Shown piece by piece: positions 20,158 through 30,228 of a DNA stretch of 64,000 nucleotides (positions within the stretch are counted from its first letter, which is position 1; the number at the start of each line of letters is the position of its first letter). This DNA is from Symbiodinium natans (lineage: Eukaryota > Sar > Dinophyceae > Suessiales > Symbiodiniaceae), in contig CAJNDS010001757.1 in the NCBI GenBank assembly GCA_905221605.1, positions 52,501-116,500 on the forward strand. The letters are read 5' to 3'. A model generated the notes under the pieces. It made no database searches. It saw only the letters and a list, made by a program, of their open reading frames with translations, and was not told the DNA's origin. A program made the position numbers and the translations under genes.

Positions 20158-21386
20158 TTGGGAGAACCTACTAGAACGCAAGTTCAACAAATCACGCACA
20201 TGTCCCGCAGGCCTCCTGCATTCATACGGCAGCAGAGCACAAAGCGAAACCCGAAAGCCCCTAAGCCGCTCCATCATAAGCTGCTCGGCGCCACACTGGT
20301 ACCAATCTCACGAAGTGAAGCCAGCGCAGCTCGGAGCATGCGGTTCTCCTGTTCAGCTGCAGGAGCATGCTACGAGGTGACAGGGGACACTTGCAAGACA
20401 AACTTGCAATGCCAAGTTCGGCGCTTTGTTGCATGCAACTGGAATCTAGGCCTGGTTTAGGGTTCAGGGTTCAGGGTTTAGGGTTTAGGGAACCTCGACA
20501 CAAGCCCCTCAGACTGAGGGAAGCCGTCCTCTTCCAGTGCTACAACTCGTCGCTCGAGGGAGCCCTCACCATGAGGCCACGGCAAGAGACTTGCTGGGGG
20601 TCTGAATTATTGGGGTCATTATTACGAGGGGATCCTACTAGTTGGTGGCCCTAGATTGGGGTCCCTTATTTCGTAAACCCCCATATCTGCCTAGCTGCTT
20701 TGGGCTTAAGGGTCAGGGACGAGACACCACCCGCAAGGGTTTTGCGTTGCAACGTGGGGGATGTTGGCACTTAGTTGGCAGTGATGAACTTTGTTTGCTG
20801 CCTAACCTGCTGGACAACTCTGGACTTCTTCCTTACCAAGTTCTTCAGGCAAAGACTTATGCCAATGCACTTGGCTTTACTGCACGAAGTGTTCGGATCT
20901 CTAGACCGGCGTCAACCCCCTGCCGCTCAGCCGTCTACAGTGCTTGTGGAGATGCTCTGGGAGTGTTTGTTCTTTGGGGTTTGTGGCGTTCGTACAACAG
21001 GGGATGCGAGTCAAGTCAGCACCTGCGGCTGCAGTTGGTATCGTTCAAAGCCAAAGACCACCAATCAAACCCAATCCCGTCCCCCTTCCCTCACCCCAAC
21101 AAGCATTGGTTGGGTGCCTTGTCTTCAGGTGCTGAAGCAGCAAGGCGCGAAGCCTTGCAACGTTTCCGAGCTCTCACAATGCGAGAAGTTGCGTGGAAGC
21201 GGGCAGCGGATCCTCCAGATTCTCAAGACGGGCTTAGGGTTTAGGGGGTTTAGGGGTTTAGGGGTTTGGGGGGTTTAGGGGGTTTAGGGGGTTTAGAGGG
21301 TTTAGGGGGTTTTGGGGGTATGCGACGCGAGACACCCGCCTCTACCTCGGGCTCTGCACCGTCAAAGTGAACCTGCAGCAACGTAG
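20158..21386 (+). CDS. Unrecognised multi-exon gene with two telomeric introns and one MITE intron
   Basis: Exon 20158-20454 (99 codons, no ATG required; 5' end open) is followed by a 34-nt telomeric intron (20455-20488). Exon 20489-20599 (37 codons) meets a 111-nt intron (20600-20710) made of MITE A5 with its GGGG|GT repeat as donor. Exon 20711-21238 (176 codons, includes LLPYQVLQAKTYANALGFTA) and a 67-nt variant telomeric intron (21239-21305) lead to exon 21306-21386. All junctions are phase 0, giving about 338 codons. A further frame (21387-21611) continues after one TAG in the same frame. No domain recognised; the length and phase agreement are the evidence. Confidence 0.5.
20455..20488 (+). 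repeat. Telomeric array, 34-nt intron
   Basis: 7x4+6 nt with two TTCAGGG units; joins 99- and 37-codon exons in phase. Confidence 0.6.
20596..20686 (+). mobile_element. MITE family A, copy A5, inside an intron
   Basis: GGGGGTCTGAATTATTGGGG ... TTTCGTAAACCCCC; its left repeat provides the GT donor at 20600 for the 20.1-21.4 kb gene. Confidence 0.75.
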
Positions 21387-22142
21387 ATGCAGCTGAACCA
21401 TGTCCGACAGCCGGGTAGAAGCAGCTCTAATGAAGCAACCCGTTGGCTTCCAGACGGTGTTGACGGGACACCTTACCGCACCAAAACGAAAGCAACCGGA
21501 CTAACCACTGCCAACTTGTCAGACCTCCCATCCTTGACCCGAGACCTGGCGACAACATGCGGCAACAATGTTAAAACGGCTTACTGTGAGACTCTATGCC
21601 CTGAACCCTAAACCCTAAACCCTCAACTACCCCACCCCCCACCCCCCCCCTGGGCGAACTGCTGCGGCGCTGGAAGGTGGGCCGATGGGGTTGAGAGCCG
21701 CAGCCTCATGGTTGCTGACTTGACTTGGGCACTGCTCTGAACCGCACGCGAGCCCTACCCTACAAGGCTTCGGGTTTAGGGCTTCGGCTATTCAGAGCTT
21801 CGATATGGCCTCCCGGTGTTGCTGGAACAAGCTGTGAGGCTGTCGAGTTCGGGTTGCACCAAGAAGTCAGGCCACCCTATAGGAGCATTTCCAGGCTTAG
21901 GGCCCTTAAGCATCCTTAAGCATCCTTCAGCCCGAAGCAGCCTTAAGCCCTAAAGGCCTAAACCCTAGACGCTAAACCCTAAACCCTAAACCCTAAACAA
22001 CCCGAGAAGCCCAAAATTAAACCCTCTGAGTTCCCCCAACTTCGCTTCGGCCCTTTGGATGGCCTGACAGGGGGCCAGGCGGCATCGTTGCTTGGCTGGG
22101 CTTGTCTTGTCTTCAGCAGTTCTTCAGCCCCTCACCACGGAG

Positions 22143-22213
22143 GTTTAGGGTTTAGGGTTTAGGGTTTAGGGTTTAGGGTTTAGGGTTTAGGGTTCTGGGC
22201 TTAGGGTTTCGGG
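22143..22213 (+). repeat. TTTAGGG array
   Basis: Flanked by plus-strand frames (SSAVLQPLTTE before, FGFNENKCRATAFTADATGY after) that join in phase. Confidence 0.9.
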
Positions 22214-22263
22214 TTCAATGAAAACAAGTGCAGGGCAACTGCCTTTACAGCGGATGCAACTGG

Positions 22264-22554
22264 CTATGGCAACTCTGCCAGCAAAGCGTGAGATGAGGTG
22301 ATCTGGGACAAAGCCTGCTCATGGTCATGGTGAGCTAAATGCTTTTCTTGCCCGACTCCGCAACCCAAAGAGAAGCCTCGAAGCGCTCCAGCGTCCAAAG
22401 CACAGTACACTGAAAGCACTTTGCTCCAGTCCATGCCTTCGACCGCCACTTTCAGCGGTTCGGAGGGAGTCTCGGAGGACCACAAGGGCCCGAAGCCATT
22501 GCTACCTCGAGCAGTTGAGCGAGCTGAGCCTAAGTGGAACCCCAAAAGACTCAT
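22264..22554 (-). CDS. Unrecognised 96-codon ORF
   Basis: ATG-initiated frame, MSLLGFHLGSARSTARGSNG ... VAVEGMDWSKVLSVYCALDA ... to TAG. It contains the His-rich segment HLAHHDHEQ. No repeat content and no family recognised. A plus-strand frame ending near 22290 that follows array 22143-22213 overlaps its 3' end. Confidence 0.35.
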   Translation of the reverse strand: MSLLGFHLGSARSTARGSNGFGPLWSSETPSEPLKVAVEGMDWSKVLSVYCALDAGALRGFSLGCGVGQEKHLAHHDHEQALSQITSSHALLAELP

Positions 22555-22579
22555 GAAGCTATGTTAAACCCGATTTACA

Positions 22580-22915
22580 TCAGCCGCCAAGCATCCAACA
22601 GCCGCGAACCGCAAGATCCTCAACTCTTACACTCGGCTTCATGTCTGAACATTTCGGAGCTACACGAGCTACTTGGAGGTTCATGGTACATACTAACCCA
22701 ATAGTAATTGCACTTCTAACCCCTTTATAACTACTTAAGGGGCTGATAAGTGGGTCATTTATACACTTGTACTTGGGTTTTTCAGTACCACGAACCTTTA
22801 AGTAGTCCCGGGTTGAGACCAAGGAGCTGGGAAAGGCCATGGCCGCGTCTCCCAGTCTGCTTGCCAAAGCTTCGATCATTGGAGTCAGTGCTGCGGAAGA
22901 GACGGCAACAGGCAA
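22580..22915 (-). CDS. Unrecognised frame interrupted by MITE F1
   Basis: The frame reads through MITE F1 (22669-22805). The parts outside it look coding: SSAALTPMIEALASRLGDAA before it and CSDMKPSVRVEDLAVRGCWM after it. The MITE would be removed as an intron, with a GT in its left repeat and TAG at its right end. An equally open plus-strand frame (SRVETKELGKAMAASPSLLA) makes the strand uncertain. Confidence 0.25.
   Translation of the reverse strand: MPVAVSSAALTPMIEALASRLGDAAMAFPSSLVSTRDYLKVRGTEKPKYKCINDPLISPLSSYKGVRSAITIGLVCTMNLQVARVAPKCSDMKPSVRVEDLAVRGCWMLGG
22669..22805. mobile_element. MITE family F, copy F1
   Basis: CTACTTGGAGGTTCATGGTA left, GTACCACGAACCTTTAAGTA right. The internal part matches F3 in inverse orientation. 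Confidence 0.85.
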
Positions 22916-23027
22916 AGGCAGCTAGGTTGGCAACGGCACCTTCGGGTTTAGGGTTTATAAGGTTTAGGGTTTAGGGTTTAGGACCTACAAGTCAACACCC
23001 AGCTCTGTCCCCACAGATCCTTGCCGG

Positions 23028-23376
23028 TTGTGTCGTAAAGTCCGTCAATTCTGCACGCTGGGGCGTGTATCCGCGCGCAATCGAGCCGCCCGTTTCAACA
23101 CGAAAGCCATGTCGGCAAGCCGACCAAGGCCGTGGTGGTTTGCTCGTCGTTCTAAACGTGTCATGCCTTGGTTTCACTATCTGGCCGCCCTACTTGGAGG
23201 TTCATGGTATTTACAAAACCAAAAAGGGAATAGTACTCATAACCCATACATACAGTCAAAATTGGTTATTAAGTACCACGAACCCCCAAGTAGATTCGTC
23301 CTTCGCAACTCCTCGAAGGCTAAGCTCGCCACTGAAACCTAAGGATCTGGACCCCCAAACGCAAACCATTCATTGA
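23028..23376 (+). CDS. Unrecognised frame, probably two exons around MITE F2
   Basis: The frame before MITE F2 ends PWFHYLAALLG at CTTGGAG|GTTCATGG. After the element, CAAGTAG|AT resumes in phase as SSFATPRRLSSPLKPKD to a stop near 23376. The element thus supplies both splice sites. No domain recognised. Confidence 0.3.
23190..23293. mobile_element. MITE family F, copy F2
   Basis: Same terminal repeats as F1, shorter and diverged interior. Carries GGAG|GT and GTAG|, which would splice flanking frames in phase. Confidence 0.85.
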
Positions 23377-23801
23377 CTATCCCTTCTTTGCATTCGAGAA
23401 AACCGAAATTCTTCCGGCCACGCTCCTCCCAAGTAAGTAAACATCACCCCCCCCCTTCCTGCATCACCACACCTTGCAGGATCACATCTTGAACATGAAT
23501 TGTTCACCCCTCCGCCTCCTTTTTGCAATCCCTCGCACGTTACGAACTCTGAGTCGGGAATTGCCCGTAGCGTATTTTGTAGGGTGGTCTCCCTACCAAG
23601 CCAGACGTTGGGGCTACAGAACATCTTGCACACAGGCATCATTCTGCCCACCTCCGGCCTCTTCCTGGGCCTTGCCCTCATCCAGCGGTACCAGCACTCA
23701 ACGCCCAACACCCTTTTCTTCCTTGTCCAGTATCCTTGGGGAATTCAAGGTCAACCTTTGGGATTATAAGGGGATTCTATTACCCCAAAAAGGTTAAAGG
23801 T

Positions 23802-23894
23802 CCCTAAACCTTAAACCCTAAACCCTAAACCCTAAACCCTAAACCCTAAACCCTAAACCCTAAACCTAAACCCTAAACCCTAAACCCTAAACCC
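23802..23894 (-). repeat. CCCTAAA array, 13 units
   Basis: Near-perfect. Confidence 0.95.
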
Positions 23895-24010
23895 ACCCCA
23901 CTAGTAAGTTTTTACCTGGAGCCCAGGATGCTTTGAGCACAAGAAGCATCCTGGGCACCTTAGAAATTCCATGGCTGCATGAAGGCCCTCGGCTGTGGGC
24001 TTTTCGCGTG

Positions 24011-24190
24011 TACCCAAAGAGCCCAATATCCCTTAATCAGGGACTATTGCCTAACTTATTTAGGGTTTAGGGTTTAGGGTTTAGGGTTTAGGGTTTAGGG
24101 TTTAGGGTTTATGGAATATTGCTCAATTGATTTAGGGGTCCTTAGTATGGTTTAAGGTCTATTCCTTCATTAAGGGGTATTGGGCTTCTC
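24011..24190. mobile_element. MITE family C, copy C2 with a telomeric array inside
   Basis: CCCAAAGAGCCCAATATCCC left and AAGGGGTATTGGGC right, GTGTA on both flanks. A telomeric array splits it at 24058-24111, with the local sequence present on both sides of the array. Confidence 0.8.
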
Positions 24191-24297
24191 ACGTGTAAGG
24201 CTCGCTTTCTGCCGTAAGCAGAAGCCAAGCTGAAAGGTCGCCCAGTATCTCCGCCATTTGGGATCGTTCTGCTGATAAGGTTTAACAGGGAGCCTAA

Positions 24298-24362
24298 CGC
24301 TAAACCCTAAACCCTAAACCCTAAACCCTAAACCCTAAACCCTAAACCCTGAACCCTGAACC
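24298..24362 (-). repeat. CCCTAAA array
   Basis: Nine units. Confidence 0.95.
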
Positions 24363-24482
24363 CAGAAGAAGGGATCTACTGGGCATTCCAGAGAAAATAC
24401 GGTTTGCCTTGCAAACAGCGCTGAAGAAATCGGGGGGCCCTCCTAGCAGGCATGGTCTCACTGGCGTATTAAGCCTTTATAT

Positions 24483-24598
24483 GGGTTTAAGGTTTGGGTT
24501 TAGGGTTTAGGGTTTAGGGTTTAGGGTCTAGGGTCTAGGGTCTAGGGTTTAGGGTTTAGGGTTTAGGGTTAGTAGGGTTAGTAGGGTTAGTAGGGTTT
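24483..24598 (+). repeat. TTTAGGG array ending in GTAGGGTTA units
   Basis: Changes to a 9-bp AGTAGGGTT repeat at its right end. Confidence 0.9.
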
Positions 24599-24870
24599 GA
24601 CAGTGGGCTGCCGTGGTGCGAAGGTTGGACGGAGGAAATCGGACGGTAGATTGTAGATGCAGCTGGGCAGAGTGCAGCAGATATGGTAAAGCAAGATACC
24701 TTGTAGGGGACCCAAAGAGCCCAATACCCCTTAACTAGGGAATATTGCTTAATTCATATAGGGATCCTTAATATGGTTCAAGGTATATTCCTTCACTAAG
24801 GGGTATTGGGCTCTTTGGGGAATCCGCGCTGCGGCGACCACTCAACGCGTGAGAGCGGCTCAATTGGCAT
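24598..24870 (+). repeat. Segmental duplication, copy 1 (with MITE C3)
   Basis: CAGCTGGGCAGAGTGCAGCA and CGTGAGAGCGGCTCAATTG recur in the same order at 25558-25729; this copy is split by MITE C3. Confidence 0.75.
24709..24821. mobile_element. MITE family C, intact copy C3
   Basis: ACCCAAAGAGCCCAATACCC left, inverse GGGTATTGGGCTCTTTGGGG right. Inserted in one copy of a local duplication whose other copy (25.6 kb) lacks it. Confidence 0.85.
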
Positions 24871-24982
24871 GTGCACTTGCACTTCCCCTCTTTAGGATGT
24901 GGTCTCCGTTCAGCTAACGCCACGGGTGGTCCGTTCGATCAAACAGCCCCATCTCGGGACAGTGGCCGTGCCGGCCCCGTAA

Positions 24983-25085
24983 CTACTAATTGCTTAAGAA
25001 CACCACCGAAAAAATTCTTCCTTATCAGGGTAAACATAGGGATTACTTGTTGTTTCTGTTTTTGGGGTTCTTAAGCAAATAGTAG
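24983..25085. mobile_element. MITE family H, copy
   Basis: CTACTAATTGCTTAAGAACA / GGTTCTTAAGCAAATAGTAG. Confidence 0.85.
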
Positions 25086-25250
25086 GTAAAGGTGTTGGCC
25101 ATCTGGGCCTCACCACGAAGTCCGGCGTTGTACTTGATCAAGCGCTTGTTGCTCGATCGTTGCCGCCCATGAGCGTGAGGACATATAGGAGTGCCACTTG
25201 ATGAGTACATTCCTGGAGTCTGTGATGGACAATCCATGGTTTGGACCGTC

Positions 25251-25496
25251 TCATCGCCGGTCGCACAGCCATGTTGCCATGGAGTAGCTCAACCGATTTG
25301 GTCCCTTGGTGTCCCTTGCATGGTACAAGGCATCCTCTCCATTCACTGCGGCCTGTACTTCAGCCGCTGCACCCTCTACCCAGCAGGTAGCGGCAGCCGT
25401 GAATGCTTGCATCTCTACTCCACTTGGGCACGCCGTCGCACGTACGCTTGTCCGGAGTGATTCCCACTCATCAGCACATAAGCAACCACGGTCCAT
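25251..25496 (-). CDS. Unrecognised 81-codon ORF
   Basis: Minus-strand frame with Ala-rich helix-like sequence (EMQAFTAAATCWVEGAAAEV) and LYHARDTKGPNRLSYSMATW, ending in TGA. It sits between MITE H2 and the second copy of the local duplication (25558-25729). Function unknown. Confidence 0.25.
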   Translation of the reverse strand: MDRGCLCADEWESLRTSVRATACPSGVEMQAFTAAATCWVEGAAAEVQAAVNGEDALYHARDTKGPNRLSYSMATWLCDRR

Positions 25497-25557
25497 GAAG
25501 TAAGTCCGTGGATCAAGCGAGCCACCTCCCTTCTCTCACGGAGGCTCGCTAATGAAA

Positions 25558-25729
25558 GTGAGTGGCCGGGTTGGTGGAGTGGAGGCAGTTGGATGATGGG
25601 ATGGCAGATTCAGCTGGGCAGAGCACAGCAGATACAGTACGGCACCCGAAGATTTCTTTCCCCCCCAAATCTTAGCTGCGATGGCCACTTAGAATGCGTG
25701 AGAGCGGCTCAATTGACATGTGCGGGGCT
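25558..25729 (+). repeat. Segmental duplication, copy 2 (no MITE)
   Basis: CAGCTGGGCAGAGCACAGCA ... CGTGAGAGCGGCTCAATTG without the family C element; an unoccupied paralogous site. Confidence 0.75.
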
Positions 25730-26689
25730 TGCAGGGTTGTCTGGGCTTATGGGGCTTAGAGGGCTGTCGGGCTTGCAGGGCTTGTCCTGCTTGTTGTGCT
25801 TGCCAACTTCGGATTTCGGATCTTTGGGCCGACCATGAGCTGAAGGGCCCCCTCGATCGAACATCATTAAAAAACAGCGTTATCAACATCACCCACGCCA
25901 GCACACGCTCTCAGCGGAAATGTCCGTCAGATGCACCGCTGAAGTGTTCGCCGGAAACTCGTGAAATCGTGATGTACAATAGCTTGCCAGGGCGCGCCCC
26001 ACCTCCATGTTGCTTCCAACTTCACACCTGAACTCTAAACCCTATGTGACCCCTTAACCCTCACGCGGACTCCCAAACCTGACAGACACCCTAAACCCTT
26101 TTCCTAAACACTGATGCCTACACTCTATTACAAATCCACACCTCGTGGACAAACCATGTCCTGCAGGGAGTAGGATCCCCTTTTCATATAGACCCCAAAC
26201 CTCATGCATGTTCACTTGCTGTGTGCCCCACCCATCCCGAAAAATTTTAAGGATACTGGGGCCCGGGGGGTTTGGGGGCCTCAACCTCGAAACCTCGTGA
26301 AGATGATGCTGACACTGATGATGCTGCTTGATGATGGTGCTGCGGCCCATGAACCTTTTCCAAACCTTATGATTACGATGATACTGATGATGATGACGAT
26401 GATAGGGCCCATTGATGGTCCCACTCCTAAAACCCACAGTCTTGCGGAATCAAGTCTGACTGCCCCCCACCCACTCACCCCGAAAGATCACCTCGTTACA
26501 TGTCCTCCCCCCAAGCCCTAAATCCTAAACCCTAAACCCTCAACTTCAACCTTAGAAGGGTCCAGCATAACGCGTATTCCCTGTGAAGCCCAACCGGACA
26601 TCGAGGTTTCAGAGCTCCCCCGGAGAAGCCGTCCGACCACGGACAGTTTTAGGTGTCTTTGGGTTTAGGATTTCGTGTTTAGGGTTAAC

Positions 26690-26788
26690 TAGTTCATGGT
26701 TGGGAAAGTATTAGAAATCTAGATTTCTATTCCTTGTTGAGTTTAAGTACCCTTAAAAATCTTAAATGTTACCCCACTACGACAAAGG
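26690..26788. repeat. Dispersed repeat family G, copy
   Basis: GTTCATGGTTGGGAAAGTAT ... TAAGTACCCTTAAAAAT ... ACGACAAAG, shared with 58563-58679. No clear inverted ends. Confidence 0.75.
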
Positions 26789-27024
26789 TAAGGGTCTAGG
26801 GGTTTGCACAAGCCGTTGATGGAAAAAAACAGACGCCTGCATCCTGTCAGCGTCTGCCATGCAGCAGCCCGCTGTGAACACGTCTTTTAAACACAGAACC
26901 CAGCTCGCCATGCTCAGGCTCTATTTTTTGGGAGGCTTCCCTCAATTTGCTTTTGGAGTCCCCGTTCTCCTACAGAGTCTTCTATGTAGGGCACCTGAAG
27001 GGGTTATCATTTCGAGAATCCCCT

Positions 27025-27150
<126 letters not shown>

Positions 27151-28149
27151 ATGCACACGCGCAGAGTCTTTTTGCTTGATGTACCCCCCCATCGAACACT
27201 GCCCTGCCAGAACCCTAAACCTTAAACTGTATTTGGCTCACACCCTATTTTGGCAGAGGCTCTTGCTTTCTCCTTTTGGGTGCTCAGAATTCAGGGCATA
27301 GGTTCAAAGCTGCAAGTGGCCCTAAACCCTAAACCCTAAACCCTTAACCCCGCTAGGTTGTAAGACCTCCTGTCACTTAAAGCCTGGCAGCGAAGTATGA
27401 CAAATCAAGCCGGGTTCGGCCGGCACGAATTCATCTTGGACAGATTCTGATGGCTCCCATGTAGTGCCCTGTAGAAAATACCAACTCTAGGGTAGCCCAG
27501 GAACCATCTTTTACTCGGAGTACCCTTTTTGGGGCTTGCTTACTGTATAGGGAACCTTGGACACAACAAAAAGGGAAAAAAGGGCACCCCGGGGCTGCCA
27601 AGAACTCAAAGCCTAAGCTAAAAGAGAACTACCTCGGAGCCCTCCGGAGGCCACTCGCTCCACAGCCCGTCTGGCAAATTCGGTGCGAGTTCCTCTCAAA
27701 GTGATTCTGGGGGAATCTAAGGCCAACCCTTAACCCTATTTTTTGAACCCAGACTCGTCCGAACCGCTAACCCTAAACCTCGAAAGGCAAACCCGACAGT
27801 GGTGGTTCAGGGCTTCTGCCTACGCTCTAGACCCAATAACCCTCAGCAGCCTACGCCGCGGCTTCAAAAATCTCTACTTCGACACCCAACGTGCATGCAC
27901 ACCACGTCTTGCTTGCGCGAAGACATCTGAGATCTGGCTGGCGAAGAGCGGGTCCACCTGCATCAGGTGGTTGACATATTGGCTCTTTTGAATAAGCCCT
28001 AAATCCTATTGGGGCCCAGCAAGTCTGAGTATTTTGATATTCATGTCAAAACAAAATAAGGATTGAGTGGAGAGCCGGGTTAACATTGCTAATTCTGTAG
28101 GCTCCTGCAGCTGCCGCATACACCAAGACTCAGAGCCAGTTCTGAAAGC

Positions 28150-28310
28150 TCCGACCCAAAACGCCTAGGGTTCCCCAAGTATGGGCCCTGAATTTCGGTC
28201 CCTTGCTGCCCATACTTCTGATCCCTATAAACAAGGGTAAGAGGACCATACCAAGGACCCATGGGTAGGTGCATGGTCCCTCAGTATGGGCACGTAAAAG
28301 GGGACGCCTT
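28150..28310. other. Possible further MITE (single copy here)
   Basis: Self-complementary blocks CCAAGTATGGGCCCT, GCCCATACTT and TCAGTATGGGCACG suggest an element, but no second copy is in the window. Confidence 0.35.
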
Positions 28311-28554
28311 ACGTACCCTCTACAAATTAGGGGCCCCGACTTCCGAAGACTTTAAGGAAGGTTGGGGACCACATTAAGTGCCCATGTAACTACCCTTCGA
28401 CCCATGGTTGGAACCCCAAGCCCAAAACCCTAAACCCTAAACCCTAAGGCCTAAGGAGGAGGACTCGTCCGCCTTGCGACTGCCAGACACCAACTCCACC
28501 AGACGGGCCGTCGACATCCTGCTCCGGGACCACTTGGGGCCTAAACCCTAAACT

Positions 28555-28654
28555 TGGGATGTTCCCCCTTATACTAACAGCCCTGAACAGGGATTATCAT
28601 CGGGGGTGCTATTATCCCTACTATGGACCTGCTAGTATAAGTCGGAACATCCCA
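28555..28654. mobile_element. MITE family B, copy
   Basis: TGGGATGTTCCCCCTTATAC at the left and GGAACATCCCA at the right; close to palindromic. Confidence 0.85.
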
Positions 28655-28798
28655 ACCCGAAACCCTAAACCATTGTTGCTTCTTTTGTTTCTTAAGTTCT
28701 TGGGGTTTGGACTTTTTTTGGCCATTCCCTGAGGCGCCAAAGACGCTTCTCAGACGTGAAGAGCCTGAGATGCTGATTCTTGCAGCTCCCAGGTCAGG

Positions 28799-28930
28799 GT
28801 TTAGGCTTTAGGGTTTAGGGTTCAGGGTTCAGGGTTCAGGGTTGAGGGTTTAGGGTTTAGGGTTTAGAGGTTTAGGGTTTAGGGTTTGGGGTTAGGGTTT
28901 AGGGTTTAGAGGTTTAGGGTTTAGGGTTCT
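28799..28930 (+). repeat. TTTAGGG array with TTCAGGG and AGAGGTT variants
   Basis: About 18 units. Confidence 0.9.
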
Positions 28931-29639
28931 AAGAGACAGCAATGCATACCCTGAACCCGAAACCCTACAAAGAACCCGAAATCAACAAAACCCCAAGTCC
29001 AAACAAAAAACCCGACATGACCGAGACTCTGCAACCCGTGCAAGTGGCTACAGCAAATTGCTTTTCCAGACCTTTCGTGCTTTTGCAGGCATGACCGCAT
29101 TAGGGCGTAATCATTAGGGTTTAGGGTTCACGGCTTCAATTGTAGCTATGGTCACGCGTGGCCTAGAGTGCCGCTTGTGAAACTTTCAACCCTTGTATGC
29201 ATGTCCATGTCCATATATAAAATGAATGACAGCAACGCAATGGCTGATGTCCAAGTTTTTGGTTTCAACGATGTGGAGTGACTGACTATTCCTAGTAGCT
29301 GTGGCAAGCTCACCGTCAGGACATTGTGAGGTGTTTCGAATGAGAAACCAGGAGCGCTTCGTTCTGGCAACACAAGCCGGTACGCGGCAATCTGAACCCA
29401 TGGCTTCATAGCTTCTTTGCTCAGATGAAACGGGAGGTTATGGAGAAATACTTCTTCATCATAGAAGCCCCCCCCCCCCACCCCAAGTTAAACAGGAGCA
29501 CATCGGATAATTCGATTCACGACCAGGAACACAAGAATGAAGGACAGATGTTTGGGACAGCCACGCGCGAAAAAAAGGTATACTCAAGGACTAACTTTTT
29601 TCTGCAATCGGCGCATATACTCCCTGAACCCTAAATTTC

Positions 29640-30228
29640 TAAACCCTAAACCCTAAACCCTTAAACATTGAATTACAAACGCATCGTAAAGAACATCTCA
29701 CTGGTGAAGTGAATAGACAAGAACTTGCAGGATTATGGCCCTACCAAGCAGAGCTGGGAGGCCAATTTGGCCGGGAAGTAGGGTTTAGGGTTTAGGGTTT
29801 AGGGTTTGGGGTTTAGGGTTTAGGGTTTAGGGTTTGGGGTTTAGGGTTTAGGGTTTAGGGTTTGGGGTTTGGGGTTTGGAGTTTAGGGTTTAGGGTAATT
29901 TTTACAATTCAAAAGCCGGGAATTCTGGAAGCTCACCCCAAAATTGAACATGTAAATGGTTCGGATAGTTTAGTTTACAGAGCTGGAGGTCAACTACAAC
30001 TCTGAAGCTACATAGTTTGAATGGCGGGGAATGCGGTTTAGGGTTTAGGGTTTAGGGTTTAGGGTTTAGGGTTTAGGGTTTAGGGTTTAGGGTTTAGGGT
30101 TTAGGGTTTAGGGGGAAGGTCAGGTGCCGGGACCGGTGCGCGAAAACAATTGTCATCAGCGGCTACTTTGAGCTGTAACTTCGGAAAGTTACATTCATCG
30201 AATTACAAGAACAATGCCTTGCACCTTT
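29640..30228 (+). CDS. Unrecognised gene with a 111-nt telomeric intron
   Basis: An exon open from a C-type array to 29782 (ELQTHRKEHLTGEVNRQELA) is followed by a 111-nt telomeric intron (29783-29893, 7x15+6). Exon 29894-29988 is in phase (VIFTIQKPGILEAHPKIEHV) and ends GGAG|GTCAAC. A second intron covering array 30033-30111 leads in phase to 30112-30228. The 5' boundary is unclear because the upstream C-type array is open in this frame. No domain recognised. Confidence 0.45.
29783..29893 (+). repeat. Telomeric array, 111-nt intron
   Basis: 7x15+6 nt; TTTAGGG and TTTGGGG mixed. Confidence 0.6.
30033..30111 (+). repeat. TTTAGGG array, 11 units
   Basis: Perfect; supplies the acceptor of the next exon at 30112. 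Confidence 0.95.
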
